A DNA stretch of 64,000 bases, taken from Halisarca cf. caerulea (lineage: Eukaryota > Porifera > Demospongiae > Chondrillida > Halisarcidae). The stretch spans positions 5,001 to 69,000 of the forward strand of contig CAUJGJ010000207.1 in NCBI GenBank assembly GCA_963170055.1. The letters run 5' to 3'. The notes beneath the pieces were generated by a model, which was given only the letters and a program-made list of their open reading frames with translations, did not search any database and was not told the origin of the DNA. The position numbers and the translations under genes were made by a program. Position 1 is the first letter of the stretch, and every line of letters begins with the position of its first letter. Shown piece after piece: positions 22,406-37,400 of this stretch.

Positions 22406-25400
22406 CTATACAAATACGCCCACAGCACTTCTGAAACGTCATGTGTGTCCACTGGGAATATACGTGGTGCTAGTGCCAAATATTGGTATTAGCACCAGCA
22501 TATCCAACATTACACAAATACGCCCACAGTAGTTAAGAAACTTCATGTGTTTCCACTGGGAATGTGCGTGGTGCTAGTGCCAAATGTTGGTATTAGCACC
22601 AGCATATCCAACACTACACAAATACGCCCACAGCACTTCAGAAAGGTCATGTGTGTCCACTGGAAATGTGCTTTGTGCTAGTGCCTCATATTGGTATTAG
22701 CACCAGCATTTCCAACATTACACAAATACGACCACAGTTGTTAAGAAACTTCATGTGTGTCCACTGGGAATGTGCGTGGTGCTAGTGCCAAATATTGGTA
22801 TTAGCACCAGCGTATCCAACACTACACAAATACGCGCACAGCACTTCAGAAAGGTCATGTGTGTCCACTGGGAATGTGCGTGGTGCTTGTGCCAAATATT
22901 GGTATTAGCTCCAGCATATCCAACACTACACAAATACGCCCACAGCACTTCTGAAACGTCATGTGTTTCGACTGGGAATGTGCGTGGTGCTAGTGCCAAA
23001 TATTGGTATTAGCACCAGCATATCCAACACTACACAAATACGCCCACAGCACTTCAGAAAGGTCATGTGTGTCCACTGGGAATGTGCGTGGTGCTAGTGC
23101 CAAATATTGGTATTACCACCAGCATATCCAATACTACACAAATACGCCCACAGCACTTCAGAAACTTCATGTGTGTCCACTGGGATTGTGCGTGGTGCTA
23201 GTGCCAAATAAGGGTATTAGCACCAGCATATCCAACATTACACAAATACACCCACAGTAGTTAAGAAACTTCATTTGTGTCCACATGGAATGTGCGTGGT
23301 GCTAGTGCCAAACATTGGTATTAGCACCAGCATATCCAACACTACACAAATACGCCCACAGCACTTCAGAAAGGTCATGTGTGTCCACTGGGAATGTGCG
23401 TGGTGCTAGTGCCAAATATTGGTATTAGCACCAGCATATCCAACACTACACAAATACGCCCACAACACTTCTGAAACGTCATGTGTGTCCACTGGGAATA
23501 TACGTGGTGCTAGTGCCAAATATTGGTATTAGCACCAGCATATCCAACATTACACAAATACGCCCACAGTAGTTAAGAAACTTCATGTGTTTCCACTGGG
23601 AATGTGCGTGGTGCTAGTGCCAAATGTTGGTATTAGCACCAGCATATCCAACACTACACAAATACGCCCACAGCACTTCAGAAAGGTCATGTGTGTCCAC
23701 TGGAAATGTGCTTTGTGCTAGTGTTTCATATTGGTATTAGCACCAGCATTTCCAACATTACACAAATACGACCACAGTTGTTAAGAAACTTCATGTGTGT
23801 CCACTGGGAATGTGCGTGGTGCTAGTGCCAAATATTGGTATTAGCACCAGCGTATCCAACACTACACAAATACGCGCACAGCACTTCAGAAAGGTCATGT
23901 GTGTCCACTGGGAATGTGCGTGGTGCTTGTGCCAAATATTGGTATTAGCTCCAGCATATCCAACACTACACAAATACGCCCACAGCACTTCTGAAACGTC
24001 ATGTGTTTCCACTGGGTATGTGCGTGGTGCTAGTGCCAAATATTGGTATTAGCACCAGCATATCCAACACTACACAAATACGCCCACAGCACTTCAGAAA
24101 GGTCATGTGTGTCCACTGGGAATGTGCGTGGTGCTAGTGCCAAATATTGGTATTACCACCAGCATATCCAATACTACACAAATACGCCCACAGCACTTCG
24201 GAAACTTCATGTGTGTCCACTGGGATTGTGCGTGGTGCTAGTGCCAAATAAGGGTATTAGCACCAGCATATCCAACATTACACAAATACACCCACAGTAG
24301 TTAAGAAACTTCATTTGTGTCCACTGGGAATGTGCGTGGTGCTAGTGCCAAACATTGGTATTAGCACCAGAATATCCAACACTACACAAATACGCCCACA
24401 GCACTTCAGAAACTTCATGTGTGTCCACTGGGAATGTGCGTGGTGCTAGTGCTAAATATTGGTATTAGCACCAGCATATCCAACACTACACAAATACGCC
24501 CACAGCACTTCGGAAACTTCATGTGTGTCCACTGGGAATGTGCGTGGTGCTAGTGCCAAATATTGGTATTAGCACCAGCATATCCAACACTACACAAATA
24601 CGCCCACAGCACTTCGGAAACTTCATGTGTGTCCACTGGGAATGTGCGTGGTGCTAGTGCCAAATATTGGTATTAGCACCAGCATATCCAACACTATACA
24701 AATACGCCCACAGCACTTCTGAAACGTCATGTGTGTCCACTGGGAATATACGTGGTGCTAGTGCCAAATATTGGTATTAGCACCAGCATATCCAACATTA
24801 CACAAATACGCCCACAGTAGTTAAGAAACTTCATGTGTTTCCACTGGGAATGTGCGTGGTGCTAGTGCCAAATGTTGGTATTAGCACCAGCATATCCAAC
24901 ACTACACAAATACGCCCACAGCACTTCAGAAAGGTCATGTGTGTCCACTGGAAATGTGCTTTGTGCTAGTGCCTCATATTGGTATTAGCACCAACATTTC
25001 CAACATTACACAAATACGACCACAGTTGTTAAGAAACTTCATGTGTGTACACTGGGAATGTGCGTGGTGCTAGTGCCAAATATTGGTATTAGAACCAGCG
25101 TATCCAACACTACACAAATACGCGCACAGCACTTCAGAAAGGTCATGTGTGTCCACTGGGAATGTGCGTGGTGCTTGTGCCAAATATTGGTATTAGCTCC
25201 AGCATATCCAACACTACACAAATACGCCCACAGCACTTCTGAAACGTCATGTGTTTCCACTGGGAATGTGCGTGGTGCTAGTGCCAAATATTGGTATTAG
25301 CACCAGCATATCCAACACTACACAAATACGCCCACAGCACTTCAGAAAGGTCATGTGTGTCCACTGGGAATGTGCGTGGTGCTAGTGCCAAATATTGGTA

Positions 25401-26877
25401 TTACCACCTGCATATCCAATACTACACAAATACGACCACAGCACTTCAGAAACTTCATGTGTGTCCACTGGGATTGTGCGTGGTGCTAGTGCCAAATAAG
25501 GGTATTAGCACCAGCATATCCAACATTACACAAATACACCCACAGTAGTTAAGAAACTTTATTTGTGTCCACTGGGAATGTGCGTGGTGCTAGTGCCAAA
25601 CATTGGTATTAGCACCAGCATATCCAACACTACACAAATACGCCCACAGCACTTCAGAAAGGTCATGTGTGTCCACTAGGAATGTGCGTGGTGCTAGTGC
25701 CAAATATTGGTATTAGCACCAGCATATCCAACACTACACAAATACGCCCACAACACTTCTGAAACGTCATGTGTGTCCACTGGGAATATACGTGGTGCTA
25801 GTGCCAAATATTGGTATTAGCACCAGCATATCCAACATTACACAAATACGCCCACAGTAGTTAAGAAACTTCATGTGTTTCCACTGGGAATGTGCGTGGT
25901 GCTAGTGCCAAATGTTGGTATTAGCACCAGCATATCCAACACTACACAAATACGACCACAGCACTTCAGAAAGGTCATGTGTGTCCACTGGAAATGTGCT
26001 TTGTGCTAGTGCCTCATATTGGTATTAGCACCAGCATTTCCAACATTACACAAATACGACCACAGTTGTTAAGAAACTTCATGTGTGTCCACTGGGAATG
26101 TGCGTGGTGCTAGTGCCAAATATTGGTATTAGCACCAGCGTATCCAACACTACACAAATACGCGCACAGCACTTCAGAAAGGTCATGTGTGTCCACTGGG
26201 AATGTGCGTGGTGCTTGTGCCAAATATTGGTATTAGCTCCAGCATATCCAACACTACACAAATACGCCCACAGCACTTCTGAAACGTCATGTGTTTCCAC
26301 TGGGAATGTGCGTGGTGCTAGTGCCAAATATTGGTATTAGCACCTGCATATCCAACACTACACAAATACGCCCACAGCACTTCAGAAAGGTCATGTGTGT
26401 CCACTGGGAATGTGCGTGGTGCTAGTGCCAAATATTGGTATTACCACCAGCATATCCAATACTACACAAATACGCCCACAGCACTTAAGAAACTTCATGT
26501 GTGTCCACTTGGAATGTGCGTGGTGCTAGTACCAAATATTGGTATTAGCACCAGCATATCCAACACTACACAAATACGCCCACAGCACTTCAGAAACTTC
26601 ATGTGTGTCCACTGGGAATGTGCGTGGTGCTAGTGCCAAATATTGGTATTAGCACCAGCATATACAACACTACACAAATACGCCCACAGCACTTCGGAAA
26701 CTTCATGTGTGTCCACTGGGAATGTGCGTGGTGCTAGTGCCAAATATTGGTATTAGCACCAGCATATCCAACACTACACAAATACGCCCACAGCACTTCG
26801 GAAACTTCATGTGTGTCCACTGGGAATGTGCGTGGTGCTAGTGCCAAATATTGGTATTAGCACCAGCATATCCAACA
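22406..26877. repeat. Nested 10/12-mer higher-order repeats inside a 22-mer duplication
   Basis: The CTATACAAATACG monomer is at 22406, 24694 and 26878 (22 and 21 monomers apart). Within each interval a GTATCCAACAC/ACGCGCAC monomer, a GTGCTTGTGCC monomer with TTAGCTCC, and a TTACCACC monomer recur. TTACCACC is at 23113, 24153, 25401 and 26441, spaced 1040, 1248 and 1040 bases (10, 12, 10 monomers). A 10-mer was thus duplicated, and the result was duplicated again as a ~22-mer. Confidence 0.87.
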
Positions 26878-29800
26878 CTATACAAATACGCCCACAGCAC
26901 TTCTGAAACGTCATGTGTGTCCACTGGGAATATACGTGGTGCTAGTGCCAAATATTGGTATTAGCACCAGCATATCCAACATTACACAAATACGCCCACA
27001 GTAGTTAAGAAACTTCATGTGTTTCCACTGGGAATGTGCGTGGTGCTAGTGCCAAATATTGGTATTAGCACCAGCATATCCAACACTACACAAATTCGCC
27101 CACAGCACTTCAGAAAGGTCATGTGTGTCCACTGGGAATGTGCGTGGTGCTAGTGCCAAATATTGGTATTACCACCAGCATATCCAATACTACACAAATA
27201 CGCCCAAAGCACTTCAGAAACTTCATGTGTGTCCACTGGGATTGTGCGTGGTGCTAGTGCCAAATAAGGGTATTAGCACCAGCATATCCAACATTACACA
27301 AATACACCCACAGTAGTTAAGAAACTTCATTTGTGTCCACTGGGAATGTGCGTGGTGCTAGTGCCAAACATTGGTATTAGCACCAGCATATCCAACACTA
27401 CACAAATACGCCCACAGTAGTTAAGAAACTTTATGTGTTTCCACTGGGAATGTGCGTGGTGCTAGTGCCAAATATTGGTATTAGCACCAGCATATCCAAC
27501 ACTACACAAATACGCCCACAGCACTTAAGAAACTTCATGTGTGTCCACTTGGAATGTGCGTGGTGCTAGTACCAAATATTGGTATTAGCACCAGCATATC
27601 CAACACTACACAAATACGCCCACAGCACTTCAGAAACTTCATGTGTGTCCACTGGGAATGTGCGTGGTGCTAGTGCCAAATATTGGTATTAGCACCAGCA
27701 TATCCAACACTACACAAATACGCCCACAGCACTTCAGAAACTTCATGTGTGTCCACTGGGAATGTGCGTGGTGCTAGTGCCAAATATTGGTATTAGCACC
27801 AGCATATCCAACACTACACAAATACGCCCACAGCACTTCGGAAACTTCATGTGTGTCCACTGGGAATGTGCGTGGTGCTAGTGCCAAATATTGGTATTAG
27901 CACCAGCATATCCAACACTATACAAATACGCCCACAGCACTTCTGAAACGTCATGTGTGTCCACTGGGAATATACGTGGTGCTAGTGCCAAATATTGGTA
28001 TTAGCACCAGCATATCCAACATTACACAAATACGCCCACAGTAGTTAAGAAACTTCATGTGTTTCCACTGGGAATGTGCGTGGTGCTAGTGCCAAATGTT
28101 GGTATTAGCACCAGCATATCCAACACTACACAAATACGCCCACAGCACTTCAGAAAGGTCATGTGTGTCCACTGGAAATGTGCTTTGTGCTAGTGCCTAA
28201 TATTGATATTAGCACCAGCATTTCCAACATTACACAAATACGACCACAGTTGTTAAGAAACTTCATGTGTGTCCACTGGGAATGTGCGTGGTTCTAGTGC
28301 CAAATATTGGTATTAGCACCAGCATATCAAACACTACAAAAATACGCCCACAGCACTTCTGAAACGTCATGTGTGTCCACTGGGAATGTGCGTGGTGCTA
28401 GTGCCAAATATTGGTATTAGCACCAGCATATCCAACACTACACAAATACGCCCACAGCACTTCAGAAAGGTCATGTGTGTCCACTGGGAATGTGCGTGGT
28501 GCTAGTGCCAATTATTGGTATTAGCACCAGCATATCCAACACTACACAAATACGCCCACAGCACTTCTTAAACGTCATGTGTGTCCACTGGGAATGTGCG
28601 TGGTGCTAGTGCCAAATATTGGTATTAGCACCAGCATATCCAACACTACACAAATACGCCCACAGCACTTCTGAAACGTCATGTGTGTCCACTGGGAATG
28701 TGCGTGGTGCTAGTGCCAAATATTGGTATTAGCACCAGCATATCCAACATTACACAAATACGCCCACAGTAGTTAAGAAACTTCATGTGTTTCCACTGGG
28801 AATGTGCGTGGTGCTAGTGCCAAATGTTGGTATTAGCACCAGCATATCAAACACTACACAAATACGCCCACAGCACTTCAGAAAGGTTATGTGTGTCCAC
28901 TGGAAATGTGCTTTGTGCTAGTGCCTAATATTGGTATTAGCACCAGCATATCCAACATTACACAAATACGCCCAGAGTTGTTAATAAACTTCATGTGTGT
29001 CCACTGGGAATGTGCGTGGTGCTAGTGCCAAATATTGGCATTAGCAATAGCATATCCAACACTACAGAAATACGCCCACAGTAGTTAAGAAACTTCATGT
29101 GTGTCCACTTGGAATGTGCGTATTGCTAGTGCCAAATATTGGTATTAGCACCAGCATATCCAACATTACACAAATACGCCCACAGCACTTCAGAAACTTC
29201 GTGTGTGTCCACTGGGAATGTGCGTGGTGCTAGTGCCAAATATTGGTATTAGCACCAGCATATCCAACACTACACAAATACGCCCACAGTATTTTAGAAA
29301 CTTAATGTGTTTCCACTGGGAATGTGCGCGGTGCTAGTGCCAAATATTGGTATTAGCACCAGCATATCCAACACTACACAAATACGCCCACAGCACTTCA
29401 GAAACTTCATGTGTGTCCACTTGGATTGTGCGTGGTGCTAGTGCCAAATAATGGTATTAGCACCAGCATATCCAACAGTACACAAATACACCCACAGTAG
29501 TTAAGAAACTTCATTTGTGTCCACTGGGAATGTGCGTGGTGCTAGTGCCAAACATTGGTATTAGCACCACCATATCCAACACTACACAAATACGCCCACA
29601 GCACTTCAGAAACTTCATGTGTGTCCACTGGGAACGTGCGTGGTGCTAGTGCCAAACATTGGTATTAGCACCAGCATATCCAACACTACACAAATACGCT
29701 CACAGCACTTCAGAAAGGTCATGTGGGTCCACTGGGAATGTGCGTGGTGCTAGTGCCAAATATTGGTATTAGCACAAGCATATCCAACACTACACAAATA

Positions 29801-32800
29801 CGCCCACAGTAGTTAAGAAACTTCACGTGTTTCCACTGGGAATGTGCGTGGTGCTAGTGCCAAATATTGGTATTAGCACCAGCATATCCAACACTACACA
29901 AATACGCCCACAGCACTTCAGAAAGGTCATGTGTGTCCACTGGGAATGTGCGTGGTGCTAGTGCCAAATATTGGTATTACCTCCAGCATATCCAATACTA
30001 CACAAATACGCCCACAGCACTTCAGAAACTTCATGTGTGTCCACTGGGATTGTGCGTGGTGCTAGTGCCAAATAATGGTATTAGCACCAGCATATCCAAC
30101 ATAACACAAATACGCCCACAGTAGTTAAGAAACTTCGTGTGTCCACTAGCAATGTGCGTGGTGCTAGTGCCAAATATTGGTATTAGCACCAGCATATCCA
30201 ACACTACACAAATACGCCCACAGCACTTCAGAAACTTCATGTGTGTCAACTGGGAATGTGCGTGGTGCTAGTGCCAAATATTGGCATTAGCAATAGCAAA
30301 TCCAACATTACACAAATACGTCCACAGTAGTTAAGAAAATTCATGTGTGTCCACTGGGAATGTGCGTGGTGCTAGTGCCAAATATTGGTATTAGCACCAG
30401 CATATCCAACACTACACAAATACGCCCACAGCACTTCAGAAACTTCATGTGTGTCCACTGGGAATGTGCGTGGTGCTAGTGCCAAATATTGGTATTAGCA
30501 CCAGCATATACAACACTACACAAATACGCCCACAGCACTTCGGAAACTTCATGTGTGTCCACTGGGAATGTGCGTGGTGCTAGTGCCAAATATTGGTATT
30601 AGCACCAGCATATCCAACACTACACAAATACGCCCACAGCACTTCGGAAACTTCCTGTGTGTCCACTGGGAATGTGCGTGGTGCTAGTGCCAAATATTGG
30701 TATTAGCACCAGCATATCCAACACTATACAAATACGCCCACAGCACTTCTGAAACGTCATGTGTGTCCACTGGGAATATACGTGGTGCTAGTGCCAAATA
30801 TTGGTATTAGCACCAGCATATCCAACATTACACAAATACGCCCACAGTAGTTAAGAAACTTCATGTGTTTCCACTGGGAATGTGCGTGGTGCTAGTGCCA
30901 AATATTGGTATTAGCACCAGCATATCCAACACTACACAAATTCGCCCACAGCACTTCAGAAAGGTCATGTGTGTCCACTGGGAATGTGCGTGGTGCTAGT
31001 GCCAAATATTGGTATTACCACCAGCATATCCAATACTACACAAATACGCCCAAAGCACTTCAGAAACTTCATGTGTGTCCACTGGGATTGTGCGTGGTGC
31101 TAGTGCCAAATAAGGGTATTAGCACCAGCATATCCAACATTACACAAATACACCCACAGTAGTTAAGAAACTTCATTTGTGTCCACTGGGAATGTGCGTG
31201 GTGCTAGTGCCAAACATTGGTATTAGCACCAGCATATCCAACACTACACAAATACGCCCACAGTAGTTAAGAAACTTTATGTGTTTCCACTGGGAATGTG
31301 CGTGGTGCTAGTGCCAAATATTGGTATTAGCACCAGCATATCCAACACTACACAAATACGCCCACAGCACTTAAGAAACTTCATGTGTGTCCACTTGGAA
31401 TGTGCGTGGTGCTAGTACCAAATATTGGTATTAGCACCAGCATATCCAACACTACACAAATACGCCCACAGCACTTCAGAAACTTCATGTGTGTCCACTG
31501 GGAATGTGCGTGGTGCTAGTGCCAAATATTGGTATTAGCACCAGCATATACAACACTACACAAATACGCCCACAGCACTTCAGAAACTTCATGTGTGTCC
31601 ACTGGGAATGTGCGTGGTGCTAGTGCCAAATATTGGTATTAGCACCAGCATATCCAACACTACACAAATACGCCCACAGCACTTCGGAAACTTCATGTGT
31701 GTCCACTGGGAATGTGCGTGGTGCTAGTGCCAAATATTGGTATTAGCACCAGCATATCCAACACTATACAAATACGCCCACAGCACTTCTGAAACGTCAT
31801 GTGTGTCCACTGGGAATATACGTGGTGCTAGTGCCAAATATTGGTATTAGCACCAGCATATCCAACATTACACAAATACGCCCACAGTAGTTAAGAAACT
31901 TCATGTGTTTCCACTGGGAATGTGCGTGGTGCTAGTGCCAAATGTTGGTATTAGCACCAGCATATCCAACACTACACAAATACGCCCACAGCACTTCAGA
32001 AAGGTCATGTGTGTCCACTTGAAATGTGCTTTGTGCTAGTGCCTAAAATTGATATTAGCACCAGCATTTCCAACATTACACAAATACGACCACAGTTGTT
32101 AAGAAACTTCATGTGTGTCCACTGGGAATGTGCGTGGTTCTAGTGCCAAATATTGGTATTAGCACCAGCATATCAAACACTACACAAATACGCCCACAGC
32201 ACTTCTGAAACGTCATGTGTGTCCACTGGGAATGTGCGTGGTGCTAGTGCCAAATATTGGTATTAGCACCAGCATATCCAACACTACACAAATACGCCCA
32301 CAGCACTTCAGAAAGGTCATGTGTGTCCACTGGGAATGTGCGTGGTGCTAGTGCCAATTATTGGTATTAGCACCAGCATATCCAACACTACACAAATACG
32401 CCCACAGCACTTCTTAAACGTCATGTGTGTCCACTGGGAATGTGCGTGGTGCTAGTGCCAAATATTGGTATTAGCACCAGCATATCCAACACTACACAAA
32501 TACGCCCACAGCACTTCTGATACGTCATGTGTGTCCACTGGGAATGTGCGTGGTGCTAGTGCCAAATATTGGTATTAGCACCAGCATATCCAACATTACA
32601 CAAATACGCCCACAGTAGTTAAGAAACTTCATGTGTTTCCACTGGGAATGTGCGTGGTGCTAGTGCCAAATGTTGGTATTAGCACCAGCATATCAAACAC
32701 TACACAAATACGCCCACAGCACTTCAGAAAGGTTATGTGTGTCCACTGGAAATGTGCTTTGTGCTAGTGCCTAATATTGGTATTAGCACCAGCATATCCA

Positions 32801-34460
32801 ACATTACACAAATACGCCCAGAGTTGTTAATAAACTTCATGTGTGTCCACTGGGAATGTGCGTGGTGCTAGTGCCAAATATTGGTATTAGCACCAGCATA
32901 TCCAACACTACACAAATACGCCCACAGCACTTCTGAAACGTCATGTGTGTCCACTGGGAATGTGCGTGGTGCTAGTGCCAAATATTGGTATTAGCACCAG
33001 CATATCCAACACTACACAAATACGCCCACAGCACTTCAGAAACTTCATGTGTGTCCACTGGGAATGTGCGTGTTGCTAGTGCCAAATATTGGCATTAGCA
33101 ATAGCATATCCAACACTACAGAAATACGCCCACAGTAGTTAAGAAACTTCATGTGTGTCCACTTGGAATGTGCGTATTGCTAGTGCCAAATATTGGTATT
33201 AGCACCAGCATATCCAACATTACACAAATACGCCCACAGCACTTCAGAAACTTCGTGTGTGTCCACTGGGAATGTGCGTGGTGCTAGTGCCAAATATTGG
33301 TATTAGCACCAGCATATCCAACACTACACAAATACGCCCACAGTATTTTAGAAACTTAATGTGTTTCCACTGGGAATGTGCGCGGTGCTAGTGCCAAATA
33401 TTGGTATTAGCACCAGCATATCCAACACTACACAAATACGCCCACAGCACTTCAGAAACTTCATGTGTGTCCACTTGGATTGTGCGTGGTGCTAGTGCCA
33501 AATAATGGTATTAGCACCAGCATATCCAACATTACACAAATACACCCACAGTAGTTAAGAAACTTCATTTGTGTCCACTGGGAATGTGCGTGGTGCTAGT
33601 GCCAAACATTGGTATTAGCACCACCATATCCAACACTACACAAATACGCCCACAGCACTTCAGAAACTTCATGTGTGTCCACTGGGAACGTGCGTGGTGC
33701 TAGTGCCAAACATTGGTATTAGCACCAGCATATCCAACACTACACAAATACGCTCACAGCACTTCAGAAAGGTCATGTGGGTCCACTGGGAATGTGCGTG
33801 GTGCTAGTGCCAAATATTGGTATTAGCACAAGCATATCCAACACTACACAAATACGCCCACAGTAGTTAAGAAACTTCACGTGTTTCCACTGGGAATGTG
33901 CGTGGTGCTAGTGCCAAATATTGGTATTAGCACCAGCATATCCAACACTACACAAATACGCCCACAGCACTTCAGAAAGGTCATGTGTGTCCACTGGGAA
34001 TGTGCGTGGTGCTAGTGCCAAATATTGGTATTACCTCCAGCATATCCAATACTACACAAATACGCCCACAGCACTTCAGAAACTTCATGTGTGTCCACTG
34101 GGATTGTGCGTGGTGCTAGTGCCAAATAATGGTATTAGCACCAGCATATCCAACATAACACAAATACGCCCACAGTAGTTAAGAAACTTCGTGTGTCCAC
34201 TAGCAATGTGCGTGGTGCTAGTGCCAAATATTGGTATTAGCACCAGCATATCCAACACTACACAAATACGCCCACAGCACTTCAGAAACTTCATGTGTGT
34301 CAACTGGGAATGTGCGTGGTGCTAGTGCCAAATATTGGCATTAGCAATAGCAAATCCAACATTACACAAATACGTCCACAGTAGTTAAGAAAATTCATGT
34401 GTGTCCACTGGGAATGTGCGTGGTGCTAGTGCCAAATATTGGTATTAGCACCAGCATATC
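26550..34460. repeat. Adjacent duplication of a ~4 kb block (37 and 39 monomers)
   Basis: Offset is 3846 in the left part (GCATATACAACAC at 26661/30507, CTATAC at 26878/30724 and 27918/31764, TTACCACC at 27169/31015). It is 4054 in the right part (TTACCTCC near 29977/34031, and the 2-bp-short linker AACTTCGTGTGTCC near 30136/34190). The change of 208 is explained by two extra monomers in the second copy, between 32840 and 33090, just before the GGCATTAGCAATAGC monomer. The 2-bp-short copy explains both offsets being 2 below a multiple of 104. The second copy has few private changes (for example CTAAAATTGATATT near 32042 against CTAATATTGATATT near 28197). Confidence 0.9.
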
Positions 34461-37400
34461 CAACACTATACAAATACGCCCACAGCACTTCAGAAACTTC
34501 ATGTGTGTCCACTGGGAATGTGCGTGGTGCTAGTGCCAAATATTGGCATTAGCAATAGCAAATCCAACATTGCACAAATACGCCCACAGTAGTTAAGAAA
34601 CTTCATGTGTGTCCACTGGGAATGTGCGTATTCCTAGTGCCAAAAATTGGTATTAGCACCAGCATATCCAACATTACATAAATACGCCCACAGCACTTCA
34701 TAAACTTCGTGTGTGTCCACTGGGAATGTGTGTGGTGCTAGTGCCAAATATTGGTATTAGCACCAGCATATCCAACACTATACAAATACGCCCACAGCAC
34801 TTCAGAAAGGTCATGTGTGTCCACTGGGAATGTGCGTGGTGCTAGTGCCAAATATTGGTATTAGCACCAGCATATCCAACACTACACAAATACGCCCACA
34901 GTAGTTAAGAAACTTAATGTGTTTCCACTGGGAATGTGCGTGGTGCTAGTGCCAAATATTTGTATTAGCACCAGCATATCCAACACTACACAAATACGCC
35001 CACAGCACTTCAGAAACTTCATGTGTGTCCACTGGGAATGTGCGTGGTGCTAGTGCCAAATATTGGTATTAGCACCAGCATATCCAACACTACACAAATA
35101 CGCCCACAGCACTTTAGAAAATTCATGTGTGTCCACTGGGAATGTGCGTGGTGCTAGTGCCAAATATTGGTATTAGCACCATCATATCCAGCATTACACA
35201 AATACGCCCACAGTAGTTAAGAAACTTCATGTGTGTCCACTGGGAATGTGCGTGGTGCTATTGCCAAATATTTGTATTAGCACCAGCATATCCAACACTA
35301 TACAAATACGCCCACAGCACTTCAGAAAGGTCATGTGTGTCCACTGGGAATGTGCGTGGTGCTAGTGCCAAATATTGGTATTAGCACCAGCATATCCAAC
35401 ACTACACAAATACGCCCACAGTAGTTAAGAAACTTAATGTGTTTCCACTGGGAATGTGCGTGGTGCTAGTGCCAAATATTGGTATTAGCACCAGCATATC
35501 CAACACTACACAAATACGCCCACAGCACTTCAGAAAAGTCATGTGTGTCCACTGGGAATGTGCGTGGTGCTAGTGCCAAATATTGGTATTAGCACCAGCA
35601 TATCCAACACTACACAAATACGCCCACAGTAGTTTAGAAACTTCATATGTTTCCACTGAGAATGTGCGTACTGCTAGTATCAAATATAGGTATTAGCACC
35701 AGCATATCCAACACTACACAAATACGCCCATAGCACTTCAGAAAGGTCATGTGTGTCCACTGGGAATGTGCGTGGTGCTAGTACCAAATATTGGTATTAG
35801 CACCAGCATATCCAACACTACACAAATACGCTCACAGCACTTCTGAAACGTCATGTGTGTCCACTGGGAATGCGCGTGGTGCTAGTTCCAAATATTGGTA
35901 TTAGCACCAGCATATCCAACACTACACAAATACGCCCACAGCACTTCACAAAGGTCATGTGTGTCCACTGGGAATGTGCGTGGTGCTAGTGCCAAGTATT
36001 GTTATTAGCACCAGCATATCCAACATTACACAAATACGCCCACAGTAGTTAAGAAACTTCACGTGTGTCCACTGGGAATGTGCGTGGTGCTAGTGCCAAA
36101 TATTGGTATTAGCACCAGCGTATCTACCACTACACAAATACGCGCACAGCACTTCAGAAAGGTCATGTGTGTCCACTGGGAATGTGCGTGGTGCTAGTGC
36201 CAAATATTGGTATTAGCACCAGCATATCCAACACTACACAAATACGCCCACAGCACTTCTGAAACGTCATGTGTGTCCACTGGGAATGTGCGTGGTGCTA
36301 GTGCCAAATATTGGTATTAGCACCAGCATATCCAACATTACACAAATACGCCCACAGTAGTTAAGAAACTTCATGTGTTTCCACTGGGAATGTGCGTGGT
36401 GCTAGTTCCAAATGTTGGTATTAGCACCAGCATATCCAACACTACACAAATACGCCCACAGCACTTCAGAAAGGTCATGTTGTGTCCACTAGCAATGTGC
36501 TTTGTGCTAGTGCCTAATATTGGTATTAGCACCAGCATATCCAACATTACACAAATACGCCCACAGTTGTTAAGAAACTTCATGTGTGTCCACTGGGAAT
36601 GTGCGTGGTGCTAGTTCCAAATATTGGTATTAGCACCAGCATATCCAACACTACACAAATACGCCCACAGCACTTCTGAAACGTCATGTGTGTCCACTGG
36701 GAATGTGCGTGGTGCTAGTGCCAAATATTGGTATTAGCACCAGCATATCCAACATTACAGAAATACGGCCACAGTAGTTAAGAAACTGCATGTGTGTCCA
36801 CTGGGAATGCACGTGGTTCTAGTGCCAAATATAAGTATTAGCACCAGCGTATCCAACACTACACAAATACGCCCACAGCACTTCTGAAACGTCATGTGTG
36901 TCCACTGGGAATGTGCGTGGTGCTAGTGTCAAATATTGGTATTAGCACCAGCATATCCAACACTACACAAATACGCCCACAGCACTTCAGAAAGGTGATG
37001 TGTGTCCACTGGGAATGTGCATGGTGCTAGTGCCAAATATTGGTATTAGCACCAGCAAATCCAACACTACACAAATACGCCCACAGTAGTTAAGAAACTT
37101 CATGTGTTTCCACTGGGAATGTGCGTGGTGCTAGTGCCAAATATTGGTATTAGCACCAGCATATCCAACACTACACAAATACGCCCACAGCACTTATGAA
37201 ACGTCATGTGTGTCCACTGGGAATGTGCGTGGTGCTAGTTCCAAATATTGGTATTAGCACCAGCATATCCAACACTACACAAATACGCCCACAGCACTTC
37301 ACAAAGGTCATGTGTGTCCACTGGGAATGTGCGTGGTGCTAGTGCCAAATATTGTTATTAGCACCAGCATATCCAACATTACACAAATACGCCCACAGTA

